64,000 nt of DNA from Progne subis subis (GCA_022316685.1 JAKJHU010000047.1:1-64000), one strand, 5' to 3'; numbered from the stretch's first letter, positions 35,855 through 50,060 are shown. The notes: generated by a model from the letters alone, not told the origin. Program-made: numbers and translations.

Positions 35855-38800
35855 TATGGGTCAGGGTGGCAGTCAGGATGCAAACGCATCTGAGAGTGGA
35901 AGACAAACCCTCAGCTGGGCAACTCTCACTTTTATGAGAGGCTTGCAACCCAATTTATGTTTTGGATTTTATGTGTGGTATGTAGGAGGGTTATTCAGTT
36001 TGGGAAGGCCTTATAAATTTCAGGTCTTCTTTCTGCTGATTGTAAAGCTATTATTCCTGAATTAGTTTTCTAGAAATTTCACATACAGAAGATACTTTGC
36101 AAATGTAATTAGCATAATTGCTGCCTAGTGTAGTCAAAATTCCAAGTCCTGGCAGTATAAAATGTGTAAGTGTATGAGAGCTCGATTTAAATAAAGATCA
36201 ATGATCCCAGAATTTAAGTTAGGAGAGGAGGGTTTTTTAGAGTACTCAGAAAAGCACAAAGGAATTCCTTCAAATCTGGCAGGCAACACAGAGTGAAAGA
36301 CAGAAAAAAGGGCAAAACAGCAAAATCCCTAACAGGATAATAAAGAATAACAAATACATCAGGAAGAAATTATGTCAAGGATAATGGGCACACACATACT
36401 GACTGTTGGTTTGTGAGTCTAAGTATACATTTGCATGCTACATAGTACTTTATTGAAGTGGAGCACTAATATTTTAAAGTTTGCCAGGAGGCCATTTCAG
36501 CTGATGTAGCAGTGAATCTTTCTAAGTTCCCAGTGCTCTGCCACACAGCACTTGCAAAATTAAGATTTAGGTGAATTTGGAAGGCTGAGCATCTCTCTCA
36601 GAAGGCTCTGAACTCTGAGCCCTTCCTTTGCTGTTATATGATGCTAAATTCTCTTGTTGCTTGGTGTTTTGCTTGACTGATATGTAACCAAGCTGTGGCC
36701 ATTTGTGGGCATGCAGCAGGCCATTCATCTGGGCGCTTTCAGTGTGGGCTCAAGCTGCTCTTTGGCTGGAAATGCTGAATGATTTTGAAAAATGAAACCT
36801 AAACTCCTGAAAATGAGTACAATGAATCACAGTGATAAATACTAATAATTTCTTTGTACTGCCCCATTAATGGAGCTTACTTCTGAATGTGTAACTTACC
36901 CACCCTGATTAATAACGCTTTCACCTAAAATATTTTCTAACAAACAAACAAGCTGCATTTAATTAAATTAATCCAGAAAGCATATTGTATAGACAGAATC
37001 TGTCCCTTCTGCTCTCTTGGTAAAATGACATATACGAAACCCTTATTAATGCCAACCTTATTTTATGGCTCTGAAGACAGACATGTGACAATTTTGAAAA
37101 ATATATTTCAAAAAGATCAATAGAAGCAGTAAGGGACAAAAGCAATATAATAAAAATTGTCCTGTGAAATATTATGTTTTGAAAGCATCCCCAGATAACT
37201 CTGTGCTAAATGAATATTCTTGTTGCCATTTTACTGCTTTGCTTCCTCAAGGCTAGACTCTTCAATATTTTTAGTGCACCATTTTAAGCCAACTGCAGCT
37301 GTCTCTCTAGTAACCTAATAATAGGCAAGACAAAATAGGGCAGAATACTTCTTCCACAAACCAACCCAAAATCATCTTTCAAAATTCGAGTCAGCAGTTT
37401 AAACTGCTGAAACCAAACTGAAATTTACTTTGAAAGATGACATGATACATGGTACCACTGCAGGGGGTTTTTTTGCATCACATACATGTGCTTATTATAC
37501 TCCCTTTTTGTTTTAATAAATGGGTATAGAACCATTTATATACACCAACTTAACAGTTTCTTTAGAAATCAGTAAAGCTTAATCAATCCTAAGGATAAAG
37601 AAGCACATTCCAGAAGCACAACAGAAGCATTTCCCCTTGCCTGATCTGTTTCCACAACTTTGTAAAGCCCTTACATCAAATCTAATTGAACTCACTGACA
37701 GAAACCCTGAATTCAACAGCAGTACATGCAATCCAAGGTCTGCTTGGCCGTAGGAGGGTATATGGAATATTCAGACAACGTAAAAATAGTTTTCCAGCGA
37801 CCCTCATATTAGAGATCTCTCATCCCAGTGTTCCAATCCATACAAGCACACTCTGTAGACACATGCAGCAGGAGAACAGCTGGATTACCCCTAAAGTGAC
37901 AGGGATGCACTTTTAATTCACTCTTCTTGCCTTACTTACCCTGTAGCACTGACCAAGGCATCCTCACCAATACAACACAAGCCTGGTTACCAAGGAGAAA
38001 CATTCTGTCTCAGTGTGAGAGATTCACTCTATGTTGCTAAATAAAAATCCATCCAAGCACCCTCCAATAACTGTGTGTTATGAAAAACACCAGAATGTTC
38101 AATAAGCTGTAACGAAAATGCCTACAACGTTAATAAAACATTGTACTGAGGTAATTCTCCATATGAGCAACACTATCTTTTGAAATTGTAGAGAAACTTT
38201 AAGAAAGCATTTTCAGTCATGGCTGGAAGTGAGGATGTGAACTGTGTGCAATCATAGCCTCTAAAGTTTCAAATTCAGCAATATTTTTTTAAGGTTGCTT
38301 GTACCTTATTGTAAACGTAACTAAATCTGAAAAAAAAAAAAAAATCCCCCTTTTTGATAGCTGCTCAAAATATGCAATAGCAAATCAAGGAATTACTGAT
38401 AGCATTTAACTACCTGAAGGTGACATTACTGGGAGGAATCAGATGAAAATGGGAAATAAAAGGTCAATGGGACTTTCAGGTCTGGATCAGGCACGTGTAA
38501 AGACAAGCAATTTACAAATAATTTACAAAGGCATTACAAGATCCTGAGCTGTTCCTTTTTAAACAAGCACACTAAAATTCAGGTGTTCTCTCTCACTGTC
38601 TTGTTATTATGCTGCAAGTAATAGCTACAGTGGTGTCTCTGAAAACATTTTCTAGTGGGTTTTTTCACCACCTTTCAAATCTCACCCATTTTGCCAAGAC
38701 ACTCCACTCAAAAATTAAAAATTTCCTTTTTCAAAAGTGGATCTCATTCTATTGACCAATACCAGAAAGACAGGAATTGTCAGTTCCAGAGATCAGAGTC

Positions 38801-40394
38801 CTCTGCTCACACAACATGAAGGATTTCAGTAGGTGAAACTTCCAGAGCTCCCCAACAACAGCCTCCAGCCCTCACTCCTTATCAGGAGAGATGCCACGCT
38901 AGATACAGACATTTCCCCATTAAGGAACAGAATTACCAGTTAATCTCAATGTACAGAATCTGCCTTACCTTGCAGTCTCTAACAGATGGAGGTCTGAATT
39001 CACTAAAGATGCTGCCAAGAAGGCAATCAAGAGATGAAAAGCCCTGGATCCCATAAGCAGTGCCCCAGGGCATTCCATCTCAGTTCAGATCGAGTTTATG
39101 TAAGGGAAAGAAATAATAACAAAGAAAACAGTGAGGAGGGGTTGGAGAGGTGGAGGACAAGGCATTCAGACACAGTGCTAAGAAACATGCCATGCTAAAT
39201 AATGAATTCTCTCGTGTGGGTCTGGATAACTTTTACACTCCTACACCTCTTCTGACTTTTGCAGTTGATGGATCAAAAAGAGAATGCAAATAACAATTAA
39301 CTGGAGACAATTCATGGCAGTTCTTATCTGCACTTTAAATGATAAACCTTTTATGCAGCTAAAATATTAACACAATAGCAGACTCTTCTAAAAAAAAAAG
39401 TATTTTTAGCAATTGTTTTTATTTTCCCAGTGGCAAAAGACACGTTCATCTCAAGACCGGGATTTACCTGAGATAACTTCACCAAATTAATTTTATCCAG
39501 TAGAAAAGAGACTGAACTTCAATATTTTGCCTTCTCAAAGAGACACCAGATTTTTCAATAGGGAGAAAAAGTGACATTGTTCTCACCGTTCCAGAGAAAT
39601 TTCAGTCTAAAAGCAGAGATTGCTTTTGCTCAAGCTGGTGTGACAGCAGGTGTTATACACATCACCCTCAGCTTTATAATCATCATAATATGTTGCTTTT
39701 AAATAAATCCTTTCATCTCAAGCTTTTATACATTATGAACAATTAAGCCTTACAACCCCCCAGTGAGGAAGATGCATTAAGACCCTGAACCTGGCAGGCA
39801 CTTCTACAGAGCAGAGTTAACTACAGAAATATAATTTAATAAAGAATGCATTTAACAAGCAAGAGCAGAAAGGCAAATATAATCTTTGTGTGTATAATCT
39901 TCAAATGAGCCAAGAGCATTTCAGAAACCCAAGGGGCCACCCTCTCCGCTACTGTCAATTAGTAATCTATACCAATTTCCACAGTGCCTAAGAATTTACC
40001 CTCTAAACTGCTGGAGCTAAAGACTCCGAGGAGTAGATCGCTGGCGCTGCCTGTAACACCGCACTGCTGCCTTGTGTCTTTGCAGGCACGTGGCATCATG
40101 CAAATATTTCAGCTGATATCTAGAAAACATGCTGGATGTTGCCACCTGTTCCCCGTCTCTGTATTTTCTGTAGAGAACTGAGCAGTAACGTGTCAGGGAA
40201 TGGCGAACCAAAAGGAATATGATATACAGATCCTTAGTTGCTTTCTGCAGAGCAGTGACACCCTGGTCACCGATCTGACTTCAATTATTCTGCATCAGTG
40301 CTCTCCCTGCTCTGCTGTACAGGCTCCAGCAGAATGTCTTGCACTTCAGAAAGCTGAAGTTATGAGAAATCCCTACATCCTGCTCAGGTGTGCC
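35855..40394. other. Unique intron sequence, no gene seen
   Basis: AT-rich intron with one poly(A) tract. No exon, repeat or RNA gene is supported. Confidence 0.6.
38330..38344. repeat. Poly(A) tract
   Basis: A run of 15 A, then a short C run. Confidence 0.8.
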
Positions 40395-40620
40395 TTTAGA
40401 TGGGATACACTGGGGAAAAATTCTTCACAAAAAGGGCTGTCAGGCGTTGCGAGAGGCTGCCCAGGGCACTGCTGCATCCCATCCCTGGAGATATTTAAAA
40501 GGATACGTGGATGTGGCACCTGGGGACACAGTTTAGTGGTGGGATGGTCAGTGCTGGGTTAACAGCTAGACTCAAGGATCTTGTAAGGCTTCTCCAACCT
40601 TAACGATTTTATGATTCTAT
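40395..40620 (+). mobile_element. CR1 LINE 3'-end fragment
   Basis: Recognisable CR1 tail blocks appear in order: 'aaattcttcacaaaaagggc', 'aggctgcccagggcactg', 'ccatccctggagatatttaa', 'gactcaaggatctt' and 'tctccaacctta'. It ends with the octamer-type repeat gattttatgattctat at 40605-40620. Plus strand, 5' truncated, non-coding. The wording differs from the 8-kb and 54-kb copies, suggesting another CR1 subfamily. Confidence 0.88.
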
Positions 40621-42734
40621 CAGAGGTTCTGGAACCTTCCAGGAGCACAGTACTCAAAGCTTGGAGCGTCTGGCCAAAATTTCCTTTCCCAACACATGCA
40701 GAACACTCCAGAAAATGTTTGTCTGCCTCCCAACCTGCTAACAGCGCTTAGGAGCACCAGGGGACAGATGCTGCCTGGATTGGATTCATTTAGGATGATA
40801 CAGTTCAACATAAATTTGAAATACCTTTCTTATGCAATAGTCTGCTAATGGTACAGAGTTTAGTGTAGAAAAAAATAAAGTACCATAAAAGACAGCTGTA
40901 ATCCTTCCATAAAGTACAGCGTGCCTTCCTAATGGAATATGATTTCAAAACAGATTTCCACTTCCACCTTCTTAGGGCATCTCGTTACAATGTTTAGTTT
41001 GCAACAACAGACTATAGGAATACTTCCTATATTTCCTGGCAACACAACATTTAATTTTATGGCGCATAAAATGCCTTTCTCTTAACAGATGTATCGCTTC
41101 CCTGATATCATGACTAAACTGCTTCATATCCACAAGTGCTGTGTGGGGAACTAGCAAAGCTGTGGCATTTATCTTTGTCGTTGTGGCACACGCTCCTAAC
41201 ATCCTGCTTCCCCAAATAACAACAAATACAGTTCTGACTGCTCCTAGGGGATTTGATCACATGCATGCCGTATATATCCTTATACACGTTTCGTGATTAT
41301 GCACACAAAGTGTCCCAGCCATGCACTCTAAAGTGCAGAAGGATTACAAGACTGTTTATGGATAAGAAACTACTATAATAAAATAAAAAAATAATATTAA
41401 GGTGCAATACCAATAAATTTTCCACAAAATGAAATTCATCCTTTCGCTTGTCTGAGGTCAGCCCCCTTCCCAAATAAAGGTTAAACACGCCACTTAACTG
41501 TGTCCTGTCGGAAAAAAAAATATTATATAGCTTTTCCTGTGTGTTGAAAAATTTCAGTACGGAGAAACATAATTGCGATATTCCCTAATTAATTCAGGAA
41601 AAACCACGTGCGTATGTTTCACAGTTGAGTAAAATTACTGTGAGGACCCACCAGAGCCACACAGCGTTTGTGCCACTGCCCAGCTCCTGCAGGCATCCTA
41701 CAAAAAATAGGGCCCAAGAAGCTATCTGGAAGAAGACAAAGGGACAGTTACATGACATGATTTGTGGAAATTCTTCCCTGTATGAGCTGTGACATGAAAT
41801 AAGGTAAGATCTGTTTGATTGTTAGCTTTTTCCAGCTGCCTGCTGCGACTGGCTTTGGCAAAGGAGAGCGAGGTGTTTCTGAATATCTGCACATGCACAT
41901 TTCTGTTCTCAATATCCTGACACTGAGACCTCCTGCAATGTGGTGACAGCAGCTCTGGCAGAGGATGGGCACCTGACTGTATAAAACACAATTTTAACAC
42001 TCTGATGCAGCTTACCTTCTGGATCTCTGACTGCTCTTGCTAAACCTTCCAAAAATAGTTTCCAAAAATATATTACTTGAATCTGCAAGTATTCCCTTAA
42101 AAGAACAAGCAAATGAGCTCCCCAAAGTGCGTGTTCTTTGAAATAAGTCACAAATCATAGGAGCGACTTCTGCGAGAATTAACTTTACTGAAATACTCAG
42201 CTTCAAGCACAAACAGACATCTACAGAGGAAATATCCGAAGACAAAATTAAAATTATTAGATGGAAGAGTTGTTGCAAAGGCATCTCAAATATCTCAGCA
42301 CCATGAGCAACCAGGATCTGGACTAGAAAGGAAAACTGCTTCAGGCCACATTTATTTTATCTATCAAGTATAAACCGTGATAAATTAGAATGTAATTTGC
42401 AATGCAATGAATGGCACGTTGTTTTGATACTCCTGTTCATATGAAAATGTCACTCGTCAGATGTAAGAAATAAAGCCATGCCAAGTCATGATTCAATAAA
42501 ATAATCAGAAACATAAAACATTGCAGTGCGTTCTCTCATGCAGTACCTAGTCTTCACGTGCCTGGCTGGAAATCAGCGTATGCTAAGCATAATTCTACAT
42601 GACAGTTTGTTTAACACCAAAGCACGCTGCTCAAGCCAAGAATGAGATATATATTTGTGTAGTGTGGAGATACAGACATCATATACAATGACTTGGCTTA
42701 TTTTGAAATCAACACTCATGTTTTCAAAGACATT
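40621..42734. other. Intron sequence between two CR1 fragments
   Basis: No repeat recognised. Around 41722-42284 several minus-strand frames stay open for 74 to 92 codons, and one ends at an AGAAG|GTAAG donor-like site (GT at 42014-42015), but none has a known domain. Confidence 0.5.
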
Positions 42735-43335
42735 TACCTGACCTGCTGGGAAGCAGCTCTGTGGAGAGGGACCTGAGCAGCCCCATGGACCAGAAACTGC
42801 CCGAGAGCCAGCGGTGCCCTGTGGCCAAAGGGATCCTGGGCTGCTTTAGGGACGGCACTGCCAGCAGCTCCAGGCTGGTGATCCTGCCCCTCTGCATGGA
42901 GCATCTCCCTTGGGAGGAGAGGCTGAGGGGCACAGGGCTGCTCAGGCTGCAGGGGACACCGACGGGGACCCTGGCAGTGTCTGTGATGGAACATCTCCCT
43001 TGGGAGGAAAGGCTGAGGGGCACAGGGGACCCTGGCAGTGTCTGTCAGTGCCAGCAGGGAGGGGACAGGGACAGGGCCAGGCTCCATCTGCTCAGGGGTG
43101 CCAGGCAAGGGGATGAGGGGCAATGGGCAGAAACTGATGCACCGGAACTCCCACCTGAACATGAGGAAGAATTTCTTTACGACGTTGATGAGTCTCCCTC
43201 AATGGAGATATTCAAGCACTGCCTGGTTCCAATCCTGTGCCGTGTGCTCCAGGATGATCCTGCTTGAGCAGGAAGGTTGACCAGATGTACAAACCACTGT
43301 ACTCCCTTTCAGTCCTGTCCATTCTGTGATTCTGT
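42735..43335 (+). mobile_element. CR1 LINE 3' fragment with ORF2 C-terminal remnant
   Basis: The first part translates to a peptide like the C-terminus of CR1 ORF2, with the phrases LGSSSVERDL, VAKGILGCF and ASSSRLVILPL. The second part is the 3' tail, ending in two ATTCTGTG-type octamers at 43321-43335. The copy lies on the plus strand. A segment starting 'catctcccttgggaggagag' occurs twice, 90 bp apart (about 42902 and 42992), and 'ggggaccctggcagtgtctg' occurs twice, 61 bp apart (42964 and 43025). So the copy has been rearranged internally. Overlapping open frames of 142 and 168 codons are by-products of this GC-rich repeat. Confidence 0.88.
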
Positions 43336-46300
43336 TTCCAATCACACAGGTGTGGAAAATATGCCTAATAATACCGGGTAGACAATAAAAGCAAAGCACA
43401 AGTACTTTGTATTGTTTCACTAATACAGATTCCAGCAGACTAAAGGCACTTCTCAAACACCTGCTTCTCCATTCCAGTGGAAAAAAAATCGCTCCTGAGA
43501 TCTTTAAGTGTTCGCACACCAGTGGCTATGTACAGATGTAATTTCTGCTTAAAGATGTTTTTTGAGATAAGATTAGACTTTAAAAGAAAGTATATGGTTT
43601 CACTGAGCAGCACTCAAGAGGTTAGTTCTAATGTACACTGACAAAAATCAAACTGGGGAAAAGATGCTCTCTGGACAGCTCTGTGAAACTTTATGCACAC
43701 TACTGTTATGTTGCTGCTGTTGTCTTCTTTCTTTTCCCCAAAAAAATCTCCCAGTAAAATTACCAGCTCTGTTCTACACTGTGAATAATAGTGCATAGCA
43801 AAAAGAAAACAAATCTCTTACAGTGTACATAATGTGTCATTAATAGCAAACAAAACTACTGCTGCTGGATAGCACTGGAGTAATGATGCCCCGTTATTGT
43901 ATAAACAGAAAACTTGAAATAAAAATACATACTGGACAGAAGGCAAGCTTCTAGTTAAAATTACTATCACTCCTGTGCACTGCAGCCAACATGTCAACAT
44001 CTCAGGAGCTGACATTTTATTATCAGACCAGAAATCTGATGATTGTACAGCCACCAAGTGGACTTGAAGAAAAGGATGGGCAGCAACACCAAACCTGCTC
44101 CGAGAGAAATCTGCAGCACAGGAGTGCACTGGCCCGACAGGTTCGTACTTCTGAAGGGTAATCCAGAGTCTGAAGTCATCTATTTAACCATGAAACAGCC
44201 AGCGCCAGCAACAGGGCAAGATTCCTCAGTCTGCCTTGCCTGCAGTGTACTGCCACAGACTATTAGATCCATCTGAAATAAACCTTTTAAATTGTGGTCT
44301 GTATGGCACGTTAGGCAGCTCAGTCATTCTCAAGCTCCAGGGGGCTGGCAGAACATCAAAAGCTATAGGGCAAGATAAAGACAGTGCATTTCTTACAGTG
44401 GAGTGTCAGATACAAGTAATCCTGGGGTTTTGCCATTTCCATGAAAAAGTTCTGCTTTTTCAGGGTCCACAAGCCCATTTACTCAATTGACAAGTATCGG
44501 GGTATTTAAATACACGTTTAAGACATTAAGAGGCTGAATGAAGATGTTTAAGAAGGAATTGATTTTTGTTGTTTCCTAAAGATATGTAAAGGAATAAGAT
44601 ACTTCTGTACTGGTTAGATACTCAAGGGAATTCAGCCTAGGTCATTCAGCCGTTGTATTTTGTTATTCCTGAATAAATCAACAAATCCAGCATCACAATA
44701 CAACTTCTACAGTGGCTTAGATCTACCTCTGTCGTGCCACTGAGGAGGTACTTCAGTGAAATGGGAATGTTTCTCAGAGCTGTGTACTAAGTTTGGTGTA
44801 CCAAATGAGATCAAAAGATTTGCCATGTGCAAACTTGTAAGAAATCTGAGTCAAACGAAGAATGTTGTGACAGACCAGGAGCAAGACAAATAAACAAGCT
44901 ATCCCGTGGGAACAGTAAACAGTCAAAACATTGAGGGGAAAATGATACTGCTCACTCACGAAAAAGCAAAACCTCACAGGGAAATAAGAAAACAAAACAG
45001 CCCCCCAAACACTTTAACACAAAGATAAATAGAGGTAGCTTCTCCGAGCTGAAACACCTTAATCTGCTCTCTAGCATATAAAATTCATATATTGAACCTT
45101 GCTGCTTCAGTATCACGTAAGTGCCAAATAAGCCTGTAGCAAGCATTGCCTTACATTAATAGTTTCGTGCTCCCAATACTTTTGAGCAGAGGGCAGGACC
45201 AGTTGATAACATGACCTAAAACAATATTAAATATTCCCAGTTGTATTAGAAGAGTGTTGCAATAAAGTCCATGTTTTACATTTGCTTGTTACAGCAAATA
45301 CTTCCCTAAAAACAAACAAACAAAAACCAACAACTTAACCCTACCACCACCACCAATAATAAGAAAAAGCCATGCCATACACCAGTGCACAGAGATCCAA
45401 TGAAGCATAAATCCAACATATGAGCACCTTGATCATGTGCTCAGTAAGATCATGCAGGTTAGGTTCAGAGAGGGTGCCTTCTCTACTCTCCTGATCCCTG
45501 TGTGTTTTAGTCTCCAAGGAAAAAATGTAAAGGTGCTTAGGGTTGTAAGGAAAGCTGAATGTGATCTCAAGTGGTTTCTACCAGTATTGCCATCGCATCA
45601 GGAAGTGTCTCTAAATCCGTGCAGTATTGAAGAGGGTGTTCTTTTGGTGGGTTGTTTTTTATTGTTGTTGTTTTTGTTTGTTTTGCTGAATAGAGGCTCT
45701 ACCTCTATTACTATTAACTTGTGGGTAACAATCTTGATGAGACTATCATCACTGAGGAGGAAGAAATCCCAAAGCCAAAATTTCAGCAGAAGAATCAGTT
45801 GAGAATTCTTCAGGGTGAGAATATAAGTCCACAAGACAGCTACCCAACATAAAATTTTTGTTTCCACTTGGCCAGCCTCTGAGATTTGCCATTTGGAATT
45901 ATCAGAGTCCTTGAAGAAGCTCCAGTTTCTTTAATACTGAAAATCCATCCTGTTGTTTCACTTCTTTTAAATAGGCAGAGGCAAATAGTGTACCACCAAG
46001 TGTACTAATTGATCCAAATGCAGTGCAAACCAAATTAAGGGGGTTGGAAATGCAGGAAAAATTAAGCACAGCATTAATAAAGCTGAAAATAGCTTAACAA
46101 AGCTGAAAATAAGTTCTGAACAACCTAAGGCTATTTCTAATACTTCTTTATTTCTGTTTAAATAAATGTCTTCCTGTAGACTGCTATCAGCTCAGCAGGA
46201 GCCTTTCAAGAGAGGCATTTTTCTCTTTCTGTGCATTTTAAGTTGAGTTTCTATGAAATTCAGCCTGTCTGTAAAAGCTGCTGCCAATTCATATTAAAAC

Positions 46301-48014
46301 CATAACTACAGCTAAGCAGTGATACTATCATGGGAGCATGTGAGCTGCAAATTCAATCCAAGCCTTTATCTCAAAACCAAAATCTGCCAGCTTATCTTGC
46401 AGATAGGGAGCTACTGCACACAAAAGCAAGAACACATCTAAATGAACAGAGAGAAATCAACCTTCATTAAAAGGATTCTCCTCAACAGAAATGGGTTGTG
46501 GAAGTCCTTGGCTGGCAGCAAGGCACTGATTCCACCTTCCTTCTCTGCTGCTGAGAAGGGTCCATCGTCAGTGGAACATGTGGAAATGGGTGGGGTTGGA
46601 GAGGGCACTGCTTGGTGAGCACACAATAATGAGATGAGGGAAGGTAAAGCACCCCAGATCCAAAGGACAAGTGGCCAAGGGACCTCTGAATAACATCTCT
46701 TGATCTATTTCTGAAGAGTTCCAAAGTGAAGGAATGCCAGCTGGGCTCCAAGACAAGGAAGACCAGCAGAAAACTTGGAGCTTTGCTCAAACGCCATGCG
46801 AGGGAAGGGATAGATGCATTTTATCCTTCTCTTCCAAAAGTTCCAGGAAAAAAACACAAAGACAGTAAAAAAGGAGCAGAGGAAGAAGAAAGTAAATGAA
46901 ACAAAACTAGTTGGGATGTGTGAAAGTGTGGAGGAAGCCAGAAACTGAAAAAAACACACAGAAAAAAGACAGCACCCCTAGATATAAATCTCATTGCCAA
47001 CCAATCACCAGAAAAAGGGAATACTGTTGGCTGCTCAAGAAGTCTGGCCACATCTTTTAATATTTAAATTTTAAAAATCAAAAGAGAAGTGTCCTGCTGA
47101 CTTGAAAAGGCAGAAGAATCCCATAATGGGAAGAACTACCTTTCAATACCTAAAACTGTACAGAATTTAAAAGAAAAAGCAGTTATCATTGGAAAAGGCA
47201 CCAAAGTCACTGTGTCATTATACATATGATGCACTAAGACTCTGGAAACAGGTTCTGATGACAAAAAGGTAATCTTAACAAATATAAATCCATGACCCTG
47301 ATTCAATTTAAGAACTTATAATTCTTAACCGTACAGATTGTGAAAGGACTTCTCCAGTAAAGTTAAGAATAAAGATACTGTCCCTCTACTTCTAATACAA
47401 ATTGATCATTCACCCTAATGATTACAGGTCTTCAAGATATTTTGTAGCAAAACTGTCACATGTACGTGAAGCCCATGAGCCATCGGTGCAAAGGCACTGC
47501 AAAGTAACTGGAAAAGAACATTCTGCAGGTCTGGTGAAAATAAAGCGTATCGGCTCCAAGGACTGAAACCCCAACGACCGCTCTCCCAAATAAGCAGTCT
47601 GAGTTGGCAGATCAGCCTAAGGCATCACGCTTTTGACTCCAGAAGGCTGTTACATGCTGTTGTCTTCCCCATTTATGCCACTGGCACATCCCCAGCACAG
47701 TCACAGCACTGTTTAGTTACAGCTTGGCCTTCTGCACATTTAATGATGGCCACAGATGTAAGGGGTGGCAATTTCAGTGGTACAGCTCTGCAATAAAGCC
47801 AACATCATCTATTTCTAATATGCATCACAGGTTTTCCCCAAGGTCTGCTGCAGCTTTGACAAGTACACGCATCCTCGACTGGACATTTAATGTCTAAGAT
47901 AAGTCAGAATTGATACACAAACACCAAAATGTTTAATTTGAAAGGAGAAAGGCTAAATATTACCTACAGATATCTACAATCCAGTTCATTCTCTCCTAGA
48001 AGAATTGAGGGGGG

Positions 48015-48028
48015 AAAAAAAAAAAAAA
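48015..48028. repeat. Poly(A) tract
   Basis: A run of 14 A preceded by a G run. Confidence 0.75.
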
Positions 48029-49252
48029 CAAAACTCGAGCCATTAGACAAGAATTATTACAAGTAAGAAAACAAGGTTTGTACAGAATCCTGCTTGTTAA
48101 GGGTTTCTGAGGTCACATCTAGACCAGCCGTGCCTGGCCCAGCACACACCAAACACCTGCCAGTGACCAGGGGCCACTTTGCACATGAAGTAACGTGAAG
48201 AGGACAGCACAGAGCGGGATACCTTCAACTGCTCAGGGATTGTCTCAGCCTGAAAAGGCATAGGACTCAGAAGAACTAAATTGGGGAATTAAACAGCAGC
48301 AAATTCTTAATCCCTAACACACCGAAACAAACGAAAACCGCCAACTCTCACAGCAAGATGAACTTCAGTGAAACTGAACAAAACGCTCAGTGGAAGTAAA
48401 GCAAAGTTCTACAGATGTGGGCTGGTATGCTGCTATAGACTTTTAAAAGAAGGAAAACAGTCATAAACCACAGCTCAGCTAGTTTTAACTGGTCTGGTCT
48501 ATCTGTACTCACCACCTCTTCTGCTACTTCCACTCTGACCTTACTTCAACAGTTAAGGCTTTCTAATAGGGGCTCTCTTCATTTAAAGAGGAATTTCCTT
48601 TCTTCCAGGACACAGCTGCTGCCCAAACAAGTCAATCATACTGGAAGAATGAACTGAAAGCCTGGCAGCAGCAGTGATCCCAGTCCTGGAAGAGAGAGGA
48701 GCTGAAGAGAGGCTGAAAGGGCATCTCCGAGACATTCATTAACTAAACAAGTTTCAACAAATTTAGCACACATCGTCTTATCGGTGTTTCCACTGAGGTT
48801 ACCAGCTGCTCTGAAAATGAGAGGAGCCACTGGGAAGTAGCCAGAGCACTGATGAAATGCCTCAGTTCCTCTCCACGACCAAAATACCCAGGACAAGCAC
48901 CATCTCCCCAGCAGAAGTATTGACCAAGACGATCAATAAGGTTATTTAAAAGGGGCTTCAAAAATTGATTTTTTCCCAGGGTCCTTCTAATTTGGCTCTC
49001 TAAAGTCTCTCAGAGAGCTATATTTTCTTTACCAAAGTGGTAGAGAAATTACACAGAAGGACAGTCAGTCAAATGGATATAAATTTCCATTCTTACTGTC
49101 ACAGAATATAAGTGAAATAAAGGAGGGTATAATCACTGAGCCTATTATTTTTTGAAAGGTGCCCTTACTGAGCAGGTGTCTGAAGAACTTCTACATTTTG
49201 CTTTCATGGTTTGCCTCACCTTGGCTAGGCTGGAATCTTCTGAGAAGATAAC

Positions 49253-49296
49253 ACACAAGAAGCTACCAGTTCTGGAAACACAAGAAGCTATCAGTT
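49253..49296 (+). repeat. Short tandem duplication, 19-bp units 25 bp apart
   Basis: 'acacaagaagctaccagtt' (49253-49271) and 'acacaagaagctatcagtt' (49278-49296) differ at one base. A small local duplication with no evident function. Confidence 0.7.
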
Positions 49297-49554
49297 TGAA
49301 GGTACACCCCCAGGATTCACTGCTTCCCACACAACCTCCAACAAGCCCATTGCCTGGACACAAGAGGAAGACTCCAAGGGTCAATGTTACAAACCATGGA
49401 ACATGTAAATGCTGCAACAACAGAAACACAATTATTAACCCGTAGAAACTATTGCTATTGTCAAGTACTCCTGGTAAAATGGAAAAAAGGGTGCTTGTCA
49501 TCATCTCAAGTCCAGATCTGAAACCCAACTCAGGTTTTTCCTCATGCTCCAAGA

Positions 49555-50060
49555 AGAAAATGCAGGAAGTTCCCACCTTGTGACCGCTTTGCAGGGTCGG
49601 GTTGAGGCTGGGTCAGGGCTGGATCTGGAGAGAAAAGGAAGAATTTCTATGGTATTTGGCCAATTCCCTGCCACTCCTGCCTCAGCCCTGCTTTTCCTGC
49701 TGCTTGCCCGTCACAGTGAGGGTAGCTGCGACAAACCTTTAGGCCCCCTGACTTCAGGGCAGCAGGTGGCAAAAAAATAAATAGGAGGGGAAACGACAGT
49801 TGGCCCAAAAAAAGAACATTTTAATAAGGGATAAAAGAAAATAAGGACAGTGCCCAGAAGAACTCTGTGGGGGTAATTAACCAAAGACCCAGAACTGAGC
49901 AAAACATGACAATCTATGGGTGTAGGTCTGAGTGTAAGGATCCAATCAGAAACTCCAACTGGGAACATGACCATATTTGTACAACACAACTGACCAATCA
50001 TAAAAACACAACCTTATATGGAACAACTTCATTAACATGCAAACTCCCATGAACCTCTGC
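49555..50060. other. Unassigned block with LTR-like traits
   Basis: This stretch stands out from the surrounding intron: two CCAAT motifs ('atccaatcag' near 49940 and 'gaccaatcataaaa' near 49992), an A-rich 'aataagggataaaagaaaat' at about 49821 and GC-richer flanks. Such a mix is common in LTRs, but no second copy, TG/CA ends or target duplication could be found here. It may be an old LTR or plain intron. Confidence 0.25.

Larger units (their letters stand above)
43336..49554. other. Unique intron sequence, no gene seen
   Basis: AT-rich intron with a poly(A) tract at 48015 and a 19-bp duplication at 49253. No supported gene. Confidence 0.55.

Noticed and set aside
37920..37950. 'cttaccctgtagcac' as the donor of a further NELL1 exon
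   Set aside because: The minus-strand sequence upstream has no cysteine-rich frame or matching acceptor.
42734..43267. 142- and 168-codon frames as genes
   Set aside because: They lie within a CR1 tail; only short pieces match CR1 ORF2 and the rest is UTR-like repeat.
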